This document shows, piece after piece, positions 37,742 to 50,207 of a DNA stretch of 64,000 nt. The DNA is from Sipunculus nudus (Eukaryota > Annelida > Sipuncula > Golfingiida > Sipunculidae), in contig CM049322.1 in NCBI GenBank assembly GCA_026874595.1, positions 9,658,400 to 9,722,399 of the forward strand, given 5' to 3'. Position numbers and translations under genes: made by a program. Position 1 is the stretch's first letter. Each line of letters begins with the position of its first letter. Below the pieces are notes generated by a model that saw only the letters and a list, made by a program, of their open reading frames with translations, made no database searches and was not told the origin of the DNA.

Positions 37742-38899
37742 CAGGCCTCGAATTTGACGACCGGCAACCGGCAAATGCCGGTAAAATTGGCTGGCTGCCG
37801 TCAGCCACGATACTGAACGACAGCTTGTTGCCGGTCAAAAAAATTCCTCACTGCGTCCTTCTTGTCTGTACACAATCGCAGCCACTCTATATGCTTTTTA
37901 ATTTAAAAAAAAAAACTTAGTGTTACTGGTTCCCCGTTTACGAGGGAACTGGGCTGGGAAACCACCAAATGAGCCGATAGTCTCTTACAGTGACACACGG
38001 TGGCGCTAAGCTAGCTACCATTCGGATCTACTCGGGGAAAATTCCGGGAACATTTCAGATAAAAAATGGCTCCCCGTCGGCCAATCGGAATAATGATCTT
38101 TTATGGCCGGCGGTTATCAGCCAATCATAGCTAAGGATTGCGGTTACTGCAGCGTGGGCTACACGTCTACATTATGTTACGCGGTATCCGATTGGTCCGC
38201 GGTATAAGGATATTGATAAATACAGTTTCGCGGGAAACTACATCGTATCCACGCTGTGTTCAGTTGTAAAAACCCGCGTACCTCCTGTTAAACATATGTA
38301 GTATATAAATAAATATAGGGAACACCATTAATATATCTATTATAAGGTCTATCATCGTCCAAATTAGGCCTGCTCTTAAATTATGACCTGGTTAAAAAAA
38401 TCCCATTTCCCAAGGTTCCGCCTCCGTGTCTCCATTTCAACCACCGTCGTCACGATGGCTGCATCAGCAAAACTTAGCACTGTCAGAAAATGGCAAAGCC
38501 AGTACGACAGGTTGCAGTACGAAACTGACGAATATGGTTACGTGTCAGTGATATGGTGCAGCCTCCACCTTTTGCAGAATTTGATGCAATCCCTGCCCTT
38601 GTTCACTTGGAAGGGAAAAGACCAGAAGAGGCGAATACAGGAAGGGTGCTGCTGCAAAATAGTTTTGAGGACTGGCCAAAGATGACTCAGGGTCACCTGG
38701 TGACTCCGTTTGTGAATGATGAATAAAACAGACTTGGATATGTTTTTTTTCTTTATTTAGACTTTATTCCAAATAAAATAATGCAAACAAATAAAAAAAA
38801 AAAATGAAAACTGCCTGTCAAATTTTTTTGTTGCCTGTCAAGTTCAAATTTGACAGGCAGCAGTAGCTTGTCATTTCCAAAAATGAAATTCGAGGCCTG
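37742..38899 (+). mobile_element. 1,158-bp internally deleted hAT-like DNA transposon
   Basis: Perfect 14-bp terminal inverted repeats: CAGGCCTCGAATTT at the left and AAATTCGAGGCCTG at the right. The flanks carry the same 5-mer, CGTAT, immediately outside both ends (37,737-37,741 and 38,900-38,904), a likely target-site duplication. Subterminal regions are rich in GCCGG or CCTGTCAA motifs. It carries one broken gene (38,455-38,726) followed by two AATAAA signals (38,722 and 38,772) and an A-rich run. It lacks the body of a transposase, so it is non-autonomous. Assignment to hAT rests on the CAG ends and the gene fragment; a 5-bp duplication is unusual for typical 8-bp hAT elements. Confidence 0.8.
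38455..38726 (+). pseudogene. Broken hAT-type transposase remnant (N-terminal zinc-finger-like part plus C-terminal tail)
   Basis: From ATG at 38,455 the frame reads MAASAKLSTVRKWQSQYDRL, then a tyrosine- and acid-rich stretch and VSVIWCSLH. This resembles the K-W-x-L-x-Y-E, V-x-x-x-W-C-x-x-C start of BED-like fingers in hAT transposases, but the second Cys is absent. The frame ends at 38,685. A second frame (38,553-38,726), offset by one base, gives 57 residues, with VLLQNSFEDWPKMTQGHLVT near its end, and stops next to a polyadenylation signal. The two halves fit a single protein interrupted by a frameshift and lacking the catalytic core. It sits inside the inverted-repeat element and shares its fate. 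The specific family is inferred. Confidence 0.6.
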
Positions 38900-39711
38900 C
38901 GTATGACTATGTTTTTTTTTGGACTCGACACCGTTTCACTTGCGGAAACTTAACCGTTGCATAGAACTCCTCGAAAACCCGTCTCCTTTTATCACCCATG
39001 TAGTGACGAATCGTGCTGCCCTCTGAAGGACGGTTTGGAAGTTATTTATTGTCCTGCAGCTGATGTTAAGATAACAAAATCTCAGCACCGTTATCGAAAC
39101 CGTTACCTGCATAAAAAATAAGGGTGTCGAGGACAAAGGTGGTTGTCGAGAACTTGGTATTAAATCCAATATGTGCAATAGTATTTAAAACATATTTGGG
39201 GCTAAATAAATTAAAAACATTTGCATTTTTTTTTCTATTTCAACAGTTATTTTGCTTGTTTTAATACATTATACTGGTATATAGTCACTGCGGTTATTTT
39301 TACTTCAGAAGCTCTGCAACGTTATCTATATGCTCAACACCGTTACCATGAAAATAAAACTATTTGTATTTTATTTTCTGTGCATAAAAAAAATAACAAG
39401 GAATTTCGACTTGAATTCTGAAGGAATGTACCCAAGTACTCTGTCCAGTAAATCCTCGCAAATGCATTCCCCCCCCCCCCTCCTTTAAGCAAAAAAAAAA
39501 AAAAAGAATAAAGACAATTGTTGTTTAAAAAAGTTAAATTAAAAAGAAGCAGATTTGTTGTTTTTACACAATTTCTTGTTCAATTTATAACTGTATTTTA
39601 TGTTTTGATTTTATCAATGTCTACTAATTTATATTTAATCGAAAATCATGATACATCAGGTGAAACAATTTCCTAAATGTGTGAGATTTTACTTTGTGTA
39701 ACGGTGTCGAG

Positions 39712-42700
39712 AAAAAAGGTTCATATTTTCCCCTTACCTGGACTGTTTAAAAAATGAAACTGAAAATTGCACCACTGACATTATTCTATAGTTGTAAAGA
39801 TATTTTTATATAAATTAAGTTTATTTATATCAAAATCAAGATAAAAAAAAATCACCAAGAAAACCCTTTAAATGCACCTTGTTTTAACCCCATTATATCT
39901 TGTGTGAACCAGTTAACAGTTAAATCTAAAAAATGTACAGTCCTTGAGTTACCGGTTTATTTGGAGGGACAAACCCCCGAGGTCAAACATGATGTGTTGA
40001 AAGCATCATTTAGAGAGGGTTGAAGACACGCCCCAGATATACTGTTCAAAATGAAGCACTTAAATTGGCCTGTGTTAAGCGTTTTTTTTGTTCTAAACAG
40101 CAAGTAATGGAAAAATGCCACATATTTGACCAAAATTCTACCACGATTTGTTCAGCAGTTCTTTGGTACAATACCGATATAGCTAATTAAAAATGACAGT
40201 TCATTTTATTCTTAATTGTAAAAAGCAGGAATTGTCCGTTTGAACGGAGAATTTTTATCTCTGGATGAATTAAAGAAACGATATAAAGTCAAATGCCACT
40301 TTTGGAACTATTTACTCTAACCAGTGCAATTCCTCGAACTTGGAAAATATTTATGAATATATTATTATCCCTTATTTTATATGTTAGTATTTACTCGATG
40401 ATTTGTTGCTGTTAGAGACGTGAAATTTCTATAGACACAGAATCATGACAATAATAATGGTTACTGTCATAATCCGTGCGAGAAAGGATTTCGCCTTATA
40501 TATATATTACTGCATGTATTTCTAAGTTCATCAATAAAAGTGTTGTATTTATACGCTGAGTCTTTTAAATTTGAATGAAAGGAAGACTTTCATGTATGTT
40601 TGAATGTACAGATGTATCCCAGGCTGAGAACATGCCAATACATATATCTCTAACCAGTAAGAAATTCAACAAACGTACATAGGGATTTCCCAATATGCTG
40701 AGTTAAAACGTAATTTTCGAGCATATGGTAGGTGTTGTTAAAAAGTATATCAAATAGCTAACGATTGGTCTGGAATATGTTAACTGACAGCGTACTTGTG
40801 GGCTGTGAGGCGTCAAAAATAACGAAAATGTCTTCATCTTCCTGGAACAGTGCGGTCCTCGATACAAGTCACTCTGAAGCTGGTAATGTCAGAAGGCTAA
40901 AATGGCGCTATGGTACCTCTACAAACGGCACTAAACCAGCTTTAAAGAGGATCGTCGTCAACGTCAGGATGGTTTTAATGACTGAACAAAAATGGGCAAC
41001 ATAATAAAGTGAATTTTGTATGTGTGGATGTAATGAAATTTGCGGCTCCTGAACGAAATCTTTCGCCAGACACTTTACACTGAATCAGTCCGCGCTGCAC
41101 TACTAGTTTCAAAATTTCGGACAATTTTCATTTTTCCCCCAAGCTAAGTTGTCGGGGGTTATAAAAGAATTGTGAAAAGTATGAGTTCCTCATACATTTT
41201 GATTTTCCTCATTATATATGGTATGTCATCAAATAAAAAAGTTCTTTCGCCAATGTCTAAACAACTGATCATTAAAATCTTACAAACATATCTAGGTATT
41301 GGTGGTGAAGCATGAATATAAAATCATAAGTTTGGTGTGCATATTAGTTCTTAGTACATAAAATAAGACCGTCACAGATGTTCTGCCTATTTATATCATT
41401 TTCTCAATTGCAAACATATCTTTCCCTCTGGTATCATAATTCCAGAAAATGGGGGCATCAGAACAGTTTGTTTGATGTTCAGTTCTAATTTTGTAGTATG
41501 GAAGTTAAGACCGTCATTAACGGGAAAATATTGTAATTGCCAGAAAAAAAAATTGACAAGTACGAAGCAGATGTTCTTATTCTATCCCATAAACAAGAAG
41601 AAGCCAGAAATTAGCAGGTCTTATTAGGAAAAGAATGAATCATTTTGAAGAGAATGACGCTAACAGTAAAAAATCCGTTTTAGAGTTATTAATACCACTC
41701 TTATTTCAAAGTACTCATTTTAAGTTTACATATACATTGTAGCCTTTTCCTCAGCTGATTCGGTGTATAACTGTCATGTACCGATGAATCAATGTTCAGT
41801 ATGATTGCTTCTTATATTCAATTCATTCTGTACACTTTTGTGAATTACCGCTTATACCAAACTTAACAGGAAAGAACGATTGACTTTAATATCCTTCGTA
41901 GGACTCCACATAAAGATTCTAAATTTATAATGTTTAGATTAAAACATATATAACATGTTCGTCATTGTATTATTGAATGGTAGATAAGTTCTTCGAAACA
42001 CCATTTTCCAGTCACAGTTAGTAGCCAATTAACTATTTTCACTGGTAGGGTATCATATTTCATGATCTGTTGTACTTGCATGGATAGCATGGGGTGCAGA
42101 CTTTAAATGTTCCTCCATTTTACCTCATTTGACGAGATGAAACGGATACTTATATTTGACAGACATTCAAAGAATGTAAGCCAAAGGCTGCTACATTTAT
42201 TGTGGAAAAAATACAAATTAAAATTTAAAAACGCTTATATACGTCTATTACTTCACTTGTCAAGAATTTTAAGAAAACAATCGTGTATTCATTAAGTAGA
42301 ATATATCATTATGTACATACGTCAAAGCGCCAAAACTGCATTTATGTAAGCCCTTCAAGGTTAAACATGTAGGTATAGGCATAAAAAAGGCAAGTATTGT
42401 TTTCACTTATATTCCGCTGAACTTTAATTCGATTATCTTTTTGTTGGGTTAATTAGTTTCACTCATTTTAAATATGTATCTAACAAATGATGGGTTTCGT
42501 TCAGGTGGCAAATATATATTTCAAGGTATGTTCATTAAAGGGAACCCTTATCTCTTCGTTCTATTGAATAACATAAATATGATTGAGCATGCACTTTTTT
42601 CTATTATGTACTCAGAACTTTATAACTTTAATATTATTTAGATATATAACTACCCAATACAGTGGTAAGTGACCAACTCGGGGGGAGATTCGGGGCGTTT

Positions 42701-42769
42701 CTGACCAAGGACGACATGACCGACTGTAATAGGTATTTGGTACTAGATCGTCTTATATCAATATCACCT
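39712..42769. other. Intergenic, no recognisable gene
   Basis: AT-rich with normal CpG. The frame at 40,765-41,004 (plus, 79 codons) has no recognisable domain. A C12 tract at 39,469-39,480 and an adjacent A15-type run lie just to its left. Nothing else supported. Confidence 0.4.
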
Positions 42770-43809
42770 TATAGGAGAACACACGGGGCACTAATGTCGA
42801 ATGAAAAAAAAGTCCATGATGTAAAGCTTGAGAAGCCAAAGTCAGGTCTAGACATAACTATCAGAAACTGAGAGTATGAGAAAGAAAATCCTTAAAATTC
42901 TTCTGTTAAAATTTATTTAAAATTATTAGTTTTTGTGTAATGCTATCTAGAAGAAAAGAGGACAAATTAATATTTGCATTATGTCCATTTTACAGGACAT
43001 AATAAGTACAAAGACATAATATAGCACATTCTATTATATAGGAAAAAGAGTCAGCAAACGCACTAAATATCTACTATTTGATAACCTTTATTTTCCAAAA
43101 TATCAAGCTACCAATTAGCAATGCACAATGCACAATATTTGAATCTATTTACTGAAGGAAATAGAATAAACTTTTTTTCTATATATATTTTTAAATAACC
43201 AATAAAAAATCAATGCAGTGTTTCAGATCAAAACGATTTTTTTTACATAAGATGTGGTCATATCCCAAAGGCAAAATAAGTTCATGTAATGCTCAAGAGA
43301 GTGTTTTATTAAGTCAGCTGTTCTAATGATCAAGAAGGTGGACACGTAAACCGTCACATAACGTGTTGTAAAGTATAAGATTGTGAAAACTTAATACGTT
43401 AAGTAGCCGAGCAACATTCACACCAGGGAAATTGAACAAGCCTGATTATATAATGGCATCGCACACTAAAACTAAATGTTTCTTGTTGAGTATCCTATTT
43501 GTTTTACTGCCTCCTCCAGGAGGAAATGCTTTCATCCCCGTTCTTGTGTTTGTGAGTTTGTGTGGTAGTTTACAACATAACTCAAGTAGTAACGAACGGA
43601 ATCTTATGAAATTGTAACGACATTTCTGGAATAGACCAACAAAGAATCGAATCGAATCGGAGTGGATCAGGCATATGATCCAAATTCAGGAACGTCAAGA
43701 AGAAATGTACAGTCACTTATGCATGAATAAATCTAGGAGTATGAGCCAAAAATGAATGCAAGCATTAGGGAGCCCCCATGGCGGATTCTTGCATTCATCA
43801 AAATTCAGA

Positions 43810-44240
43810 TTAATGGTTAAGGATAATTTGCTGGCACAAGAAATGGCGCTTATGATGACAAAGTATGTCATCCCACATGAAATTATTATCCGTCCATAAT
43901 TGTAGACAATCATCAACTGCTAGGAGAGCGTCCGGCTGCCCCGGGTGCCATTTCTCATAGCCGACGAGTTCACCGGTTCCGATCCAGTTCCAGACTTGAC
44001 CCAGCATAGAAACTTTGCGTCCTGAGGTCCAAACTCCTTGGGTGAGACCAGAGCTGTTTAGCTTGACTGTCAAATGAGTCTGCTCATTTTCGGTTTCAAT
44101 GCTAACAAGCGTAGAGTCCATATTCCGACATATGTCCATAGCTTCAGACCAGGTTCTTTTCTCGTATACCAGAAGGTAGCATGACCATTTGAAATATCTT
44201 TTGTCCCTTGTAAGTGGCCATTTAAATCCAGGTGAACAAT
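43810..44240 (-). CDS. Lectin A exon 3: C-type lectin domain
   Basis: 431 bases with stop. The acceptor reads atttatcgag; G at the -3 position is rare and disfavoured, whereas copy B has attttag. The reading frame across the junction is still correct in phase. Protein motifs include DCSPG at the start, WTSGRK, WHPGQPD, DDCLQLW and FMWDDILC. Possible N-glycosylation at LNSSG. Confidence 0.88.
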
Positions 44241-45150
44241 CTCGATAAATAAAGGATATACATAAACACAACAGTTTTAAGAGATCGGTTGTAATAAAGG
44301 GTCGATCTCCCTTAAGGCTTCATTAGCATTTTATATTATATATTACATAATCTATATTTATATTAAATATTTACATAATATAATATTACATAATAATTAT
44401 ATACTCACTGATGATGGCAATATAGGAACATTGTGTACTTAGGTATAGGGTAATATTATATATAATAATAACACCATTTATCAGTTAATATTAGACTGTT
44501 ACTTTATTTTTATTATCTAAGTAATTAATTGACTTAATCTTTTATGAAATGTTATGAAACTTTGCGATGGAATGTCTGCAACAGGTATATTGCATGGAAC
44601 TTAAATATAGACGAGGCATAGCAAATAAATGATTGTGTGTAACGATGTTTGTACTACCAAGGATTTAAGAGACATTTCAAATATACCAGGAGTTTGACGA
44701 TGTCCTTCCGAGGGTGGTCGGCAGGTTCTGTCGTACAGCAGGACGTTACTTTGATCTTTTGACAGGAGGATACAAACCCCCGGAACCCGCGCCACTGCCG
44801 TACACTTTGGTGTCAGCTGCCCTCGACAGATTTCATTGCATCGCGCCCATGATATGCGATTTATGTAAACACGTTTCAACTCTCTGTGACTGGTCGTAAA
44901 ATCAACTAATATTCCTGTTAAATTAAACGTTAAGATCATATATTATCAGCTGATTTGCAAATAAAACAGAGCAATAAGTTTGTGATATGTATGAAGTTTT
45001 GATTTAGGATAAGGATATGGAAATTAACGTGTTTAGATACAAATGTTGCACAGGTAACGCACGAGTAAAAATAACACATATTTATTCTTTTACCGTATGC
45101 ATACCTTGTAACAGCAGGGCCATGGTACATATACATGTAGGAATATACAT
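43810..45150 (-). CDS. Secreted PAN/apple-like + C-type lectin domain protein, copy A
   Basis: Three exons: 45,105-45,150, 44,687-44,914 and 43,810-44,240, all joined in phase 1, giving 234 residues. Residues 1 to about 17 form a signal peptide. Residues about 17-91 form a small domain with conserved EIC, PKC, GVC and RTC cysteines, resembling PAN/apple modules. Residues 92-234 form a long-form C-type lectin domain with Cys93, Cys112, Cys129, Cys203, Cys219 and Cys227. Gln193-Pro-Asp is the galactose-type calcium/sugar motif, and Trp214-Asp-Asp occupies the WND position. It should be a secreted calcium-dependent carbohydrate-binding protein, probably immune or mucosal. An in-frame TGA four codons upstream (45,160-45,162) supports the start. 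Oddities: an unpaired Cys (WARC) in the PAN-like domain and a weak exon 3 acceptor. The CTLD is about 70 percent identical to copy B by hand alignment. Confidence 0.87.
44241..44686 (-). other. Lectin A intron 2
   Basis: 446 bp, against 189 bp in copy B. The extra length is mostly AT-only sequence with repeated ATTACATAAT elements (44,335-44,480). Confidence 0.75.
44687..44914 (-). CDS. Lectin A exon 2: PAN/apple-like domain
   Basis: 228 bases, phase 1 at both ends; acceptor tttaatttaacag, donor CCTG|GTATAT. Exactly the length of copy B exon 2. The cysteine spacing C-x(7)-C-x(9)-C-x(17)-C and CTAV...VCILLS resemble PAN modules. The assignment is tentative because PAN domains are short and divergent. 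Confidence 0.8.
45105..45150 (-). CDS. Lectin A exon 1: signal peptide
   Basis: 46 bases, MYIPTCICTMALLLQ plus a split glycine codon; donor CAAG|GTATGC. It matches exon 1 of copy B in length and phase. A 47-bp block that is identical in both copies covers its start and upstream sequence. Confidence 0.85.
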
Positions 45151-45183
45151 CGTTGACAGTCAGTGATCTCGTACCAACCAAAC
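45137..45183 (-). promoter_or_regulatory. 47-bp block identical upstream of both lectin genes (copy A)
   Basis: Covers the first 14 coding bases and 33 bases upstream of the start codon. It is identical to 51,345-51,391 although surrounding non-coding DNA of the duplication differs at roughly a fifth of positions. Likely a constrained 5' leader or core promoter. A TATA-like run lies about 80 bases further upstream (about 45,233-45,248) in copy A only. Confidence 0.55.
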
Positions 45184-47757
45184 TGCGAGAACTATAGCAC
45201 TTTTTCACTTGATGTGTTCGATGAGACTATATGAATATATATATAAAAGTATACTTATATCCATCTCACAGTTTAAATAACTATGTCCAAAGCAACATCT
45301 GCGGTTTATAGAAAAATACAAATAATGAAAAATTTTCATTAATTGAGTTTCATTTGTTTTTTAAAGCACTGGACAAGTTTCCTTTTACATTTAGCGAGTT
45401 TTCCAGAGACTTGTAAGGTTAAGATTAAATTGACACATACATTGAGAATTTTTCTCTATTTTTCTTTTCAAGTATTGCATCCACTGCTACCAATATTTCA
45501 CCTGTGTTTTATCTAAGCAATTGTTACCAGTATTAGCCTTTTCTGCGTGCCTGCACCTGAGCTCGGTACGTCAGCTACGGGATCTATCCGTTAATAAAGG
45601 ATGGTTTTATCAAGCCTGGGTATGCTGGTCGAAACCTTATTATAGAAGTAATTACACGGATATTTGGTGTCAAATGATTTCTTTCATCTTATTCGAACAC
45701 CTATTATTAGCATACTGAGAGGTAAATTGATAATTGTCGTTAAGCTGATTCTTGTAGTTATTGCGACAAGGTGTGCGTCAATATGTATACATTACCCTGA
45801 CAATTGGAGAAGGATCTGCCCATCACACTCTGTCAGCCTCGATTATAAAGAGAACCGATTTTAAAATGATAGACTTTCTGTGAGTGTATGCACATTATCA
45901 ACTATTATGATGCAGATGTCTCAAATGTCTGTCCACAGCATTTATTAAGGTCACTTTTAAATATAGGTTTCCCTATGAGTGTTTGCACATTAATAGCTAA
46001 TATAAGTGAGACTTCCCCATTGTCATGTAAACCACAATTATATTATTATTGTTTATTATTATTATTATTATAGAGGGTTATTTTTTTAATATCTGAATAT
46101 TTAGTCCCGGTATTTTCTGCATGGATTCCTCCAGATTTGTATTAATGCTGCCTGTATTATTAGCATGATGTTGTTTTAGATTGTTCAATGATTAGCCATT
46201 TCTGTCCAATGATAATTTGTTATTTGTACATTATTGTTCATTAAATGAGTAAGGGAAATCGCTTAAAGGACCGCAGGCCTGAAAAAAAACAGAGGCAAAC
46301 AACTAGTGCCCTTAACGTCTATTCTGTCCAGCCAATCTATTCAACAGAGTTGCGCATTCACTGGTCATAACGATTTGCGTTACCGATCATTATGATATTA
46401 TGAAGGACCAACCTTCAAAGACTGTTGTTGAATTGAAGCAAAAAAGTATTTGAGGCACATTGAAAGACATACATTGGACAAATTGCTGTAATTAGCCCAG
46501 TTTGAATTAAAACTGCTTCGGATTATGATTCACGGCAGAGTTATATGATCTGTTATTGATAGATATATCTGCGGCACATTTAAAATATATTAAAAATTCG
46601 GTATTGGCGATATCCCGCACTGGAATGGTGCAAGCAACCAGAGTCTCATTGTTGAGAAGTGACGGCCGCAGCACACATCTTAGTGTATTTAACAAAAATA
46701 TCGAATGTTTTCAAACACTTGCTTCTTTGTATATATTAATTAACCGTCGTGCTTGCTTATTTCTTTCATAATGCTCGTTTACGCAGTCAAGCACTGCTCC
46801 TTTTTTTCTAGTAAATCAATACAGTCAGCTACCGACTTTCCCTTTCTCAATTGCCACAAAGTGTTCGTACCTTGTTATATCTCAGTGATAAAGGTGAAAT
46901 GTTCAACTTGAAGACTTGATCGTTAATCTGATTTATCTTGATAATAACCACATTGGTGAAACGTTCGACAACAGGCGGCCATTAACCGCAGTGCTTATCC
47001 TTGTAGAATCATCACCACGGAAAAAAATCACATATAAATCTACGAGAATGGTCAGCATAGTGTATGCTCCAATTATGTTCTATACTCCCTTTATATTTCA
47101 CCAACATATTTTAAAATTTGACACGAACCTTTTTAGGGGCGGGGAGTATGTACTCTTAGTGCACCCTATAACTTCAAAATCGACGAAAGACTAGTCAGAA
47201 AAAATCATAACAGGGAAGATGAAGGCAATGTCATCCGCATTTTCATGCACCAAGGCCTTGCCGGATTCGGGACTTTTTCGTGGTACTACATATTTGCCAA
47301 ACAGTTGGACGAATTAAACTCTGGCAGGTGACCATGCCAGAGAGGTTCATATGATGGCCATTGACAAAGGTAATTATTTTTTGGCTGCCTGGTCATTACT
47401 TTGTACATATCATCATTTCAATAAATACATGGGCCAAGAAAAGCTTATTGTCTCGAATGTACACTTTAGGTGCCCATATATCTAATGTGTGGCTGCTCTG
47501 CGTGTTTTACATCATTTTGTCTGTCCTCCTGTTAACCGACACCAACAACGATAGAGGTCAGACAAGGTCTTTATAAACCCAGCTCCTCGTGTAGTGGATG
47601 GTTGGAGTTGTAGGACTGGTCAATATGAATTTTCATTCAAAACCTATGAATGCCCTGACTTTATAGATTATAATCAAGACTAAGCATGGCAAACTCGCGT
47701 GCCAAAACAGCAGGTCAACCTGGAATAGCACGGTGATCGTACACTTTTTACAAGATA

Positions 47758-48057
47758 AAGGAAAGGCAGAAGTACTGCTGTGTACCGCATAGTAAAACTG
47801 AGCCACGAATATCTGAGGCACAAATGAATATTTACCATAGTGATGTCAAAGAACCCACAAACCGGGAAAGCGTGGATCGTACGTCTTGGACGGTAGAGGG
47901 TAGCTTGGAGGGTAGCTTTTATAGTTTCGCCGTGAAAGATCTTGCAAACACTAATGTTAAGGGATATTTTATGCATCGGCCCGTTATTTTATATACTGCA
48001 ACTGAAAGTTCACATGTATCGGCAATTAATTTAGAAAAGAACAGTCTCTGCAGATGA
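47758..48057 (+). pseudogene. Degenerate THAP-domain fragment, copy A
   Basis: Frame 47,758-48,057 (99 codons) starts KERQKYCCVPHSKTEP and aligns with copy B, which has CCVPHCKSEP. CCVP-x-C-K is the start of the C2CH zinc-binding THAP domain. Here the second Cys is Ser, and the FHxFP region is unrecognisable. No start codon precedes the motif in frame. Most likely a decayed piece of a THAP gene or a P-element-like transposase duplicated along with the lectin gene. Confidence 0.5.
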
Positions 48058-48255
48058 TCTGAGAGGATGAGTCACAAAGGGGCAACTTTTAAAGCGTGAC
48101 GAGGTTTACTGTTATTGTCAACCTCGATTGCAGGCAATGTCTGCAAAGCAGGACAACATTTTTTTACACATACGAAATTTAGTTTTTCTTAACAATTAAT
48201 ATATTATTGTGCACACTTGTAAAAATAATGATCACAGTTTTGCAATTTATTCCTT

Positions 48256-49251
48256 GTGTAAAATTATAGGCTCTTTTGCCATTTGTTACTCCGCCATTTT
48301 TTTTTCTCATGAAATATTGATATATCAGTATATCGCGATATGCTGAATCGCATATTTTGTATCGCGATATATCGATTTTTATATCGACATTATTTTAAAT
48401 TTTGTCAAACGTGACTGAAATATATTTTAGTAATTTAAGAGTTAGACCTATAAATGGGTATGGAATAGTGAAATGATGAAAGGGGAAGTCGCTACAGAAT
48501 CTATAGACACTTCTCAAGCAGATTATTACGAAATCTTCCTGGGGGCTTGATAGACAATGTGGTCGTACTTTCATTCAAGGGAATATGACTTTCTGCCTGA
48601 TAGTAAACAGATGGAAGTGCCGGACACAGCCAAATTGATTATGTAATCTTGATTTATATTCCTTCCTTAAATTCCAGTATTATCGATGACCAACAGTAGC
48701 CTTGCGATAAGGTAGACGACTGAGACACTTATCGGAAACTGACTTAAAGGTTTCCTTGAGTTCTGACAACAAGAAATAAGTAGTTACTGAGATATTCAGA
48801 AATAATTATGGTGTATAATAAACTGGTCTGCTTCTTAAAAAATTGATGTCTTACCTTGGTCTTAGCAACATTCGAAATGGTTCTCATTTACGGATCTAAG
48901 TGCTGGATGCTCACCCAGAGACTTCTTGACGATTGCTATAACACGATGCTAAGATACGTACTAAGAACTATCTAATAGTACAAGTTTTTTTTTATGGATA
49001 AGTAAAAGTTTTTTTTTATGGATTTGTGATGGTAGGAGTCCAATGATACTTTAAGTTGGGTTGTCCTCACGACGAACTTGGACAATTATTTTATGTGCAA
49101 ATTAGGGCCGCCATTGACGAAAATTATGTTTTCTTCGATATCTAAAGAAATTAACCATGATATTTGGTCGAATATTGTGTTTAGAACCAAGTTTTCATGG
49201 TCAAAGTTTCAAAAGAAAATATTAATCACGGTTTACTTTGTATTTTAAATT
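48256..49251. other. Spacer between duplication copies
   Basis: Contains a small palindromic repeat at about 48,319-48,390 (GTATATCGCGATAT and TATCGCGATATATCG), typical of MITE-type repeats, and two tandem copies of AAGTTTTTTTTTATGGAT at about 48,980-49,025. No gene seen. Confidence 0.5.
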
Positions 49252-50207
49252 TAGGAGAACACAGTGCACGATGTGGAATGAAATAAAGTTCCATTATTAC
49301 CTATTAGAAATTCTATCAGACACGGAGAGCATGAGGAAGAAGATAGTTTAAAATGTATCAATAAATAACTCCGTTCAGATCAAGAAAAATCAGGACCTCA
49401 GGGCCAGTGAGTAAAATGTCATATAACTATTTATTGGATTCTATCTATGTAACGGCTCTGTTATATCGAGTCAATACATTGGTATATTATAACCCAGGCG
49501 ATTATATAGAATAAAGCATTAGGAAACGCAAAGTGAGCGCAAAAATTTCAAATGATTCACAATTTTTATTTTCCAAAATATCAAGCTGCTGAGTAGCGAG
49601 CCACAATTTGCATCTATTACTGTATGAAATAAAATGAAATTCAGCGAAAATTAAATGAAAATATCAGCGACTTATCAGCGGCATTACTCTGTGCTTTTGA
49701 CCAGCGAGATTTATGACCCCGATTTGCAACATTCGACACGGCCAGACCGGAATTGTTACTCCATTTTTGTGACATTCAAGTTCAGATCAAAAGAGGTTTG
49801 TATTTTGTTACGTAAGATGTTGTCATATCCATTACAGCGAAGGAATTGTCGCTAAATTCGTTGAAAGAATGTTTAGGATAGTGACGACATGATCTGCTAT
49901 GTCAGTTGTTCTAATGTCCAAGGCAGGGTGTAAACCTTTAGATCACGCGTTGTAAGTAAAGTACTGTGAAAACCTTAAACGTTAATAGGTGAGTAAAGAC
50001 CAGGCCAAACTGAATAACATATAAAGTTCTGTTTTTTTAAGGTAGGTCCTACATTCTTCAGCTCACGCTCCCACCAATACACGTTTGCGGGGTTTGTGGC
50101 ACAGAGCTACTAGAGACGTGAATTCGGCAACTAAAGCAAACCATTTATATTCTTCAACCTGATTATGAAATGGCGTATGCACAAACTAAATATTCTTGTT
50201 GGGCGAC

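Larger units (their letters stand above)
37568..39711. repeat. Dispersed CACCGTTACC-type motif cluster
   Basis: Variants of CTCGACACCGTTACC occur at 37,568 (CACCGTTACC), 38,924-38,937 (CTCGACACCGTTTC), 39,086-39,107 (CACCGTTATC then AACCGTTACC), 39,338-39,347 (CACCGTTACC) and, inverted, at 39,698-39,711 (GTAACGGTGTCGAG). The spacing is irregular. The hAT-like element at 37,742-38,899 lies inside the cluster, so the motif family is probably the older layer. Confidence 0.55.
42770..48255. repeat. Tandem segmental duplication, copy A
   Basis: Matches copy B (49,252-54,985) in the same order and orientation: a left flank, the minus-strand lectin gene, its promoter, several non-coding blocks and a THAP fragment. 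Example pairs: 45,745-45,940 with 53,343-53,530; 46,590-46,690 with 54,205-54,310; 48,135-48,165 with 54,840-54,870. Non-coding identity is roughly 75-80 percent by eye. Copy A has about 0.9 kb (about 46,800-47,680) not found in B. Confidence 0.85.

Noticed and set aside
37742-38899. Host gene captured as a processed retrocopy (AATAAA and an A run at its end)
   Set aside because: The element has perfect terminal inverted repeats and a target duplication enclosing the gene, and the coding start resembles a transposase finger. A DNA-transposon deletion derivative explains it better.
46507-46695. Conserved minus-strand frame shared by both duplication copies (TIPVRDIANT / TIPMRDIANT)
   Set aside because: The surrounding non-coding DNA is equally similar between copies, the frames differ in extent and no domain or splice context is visible.
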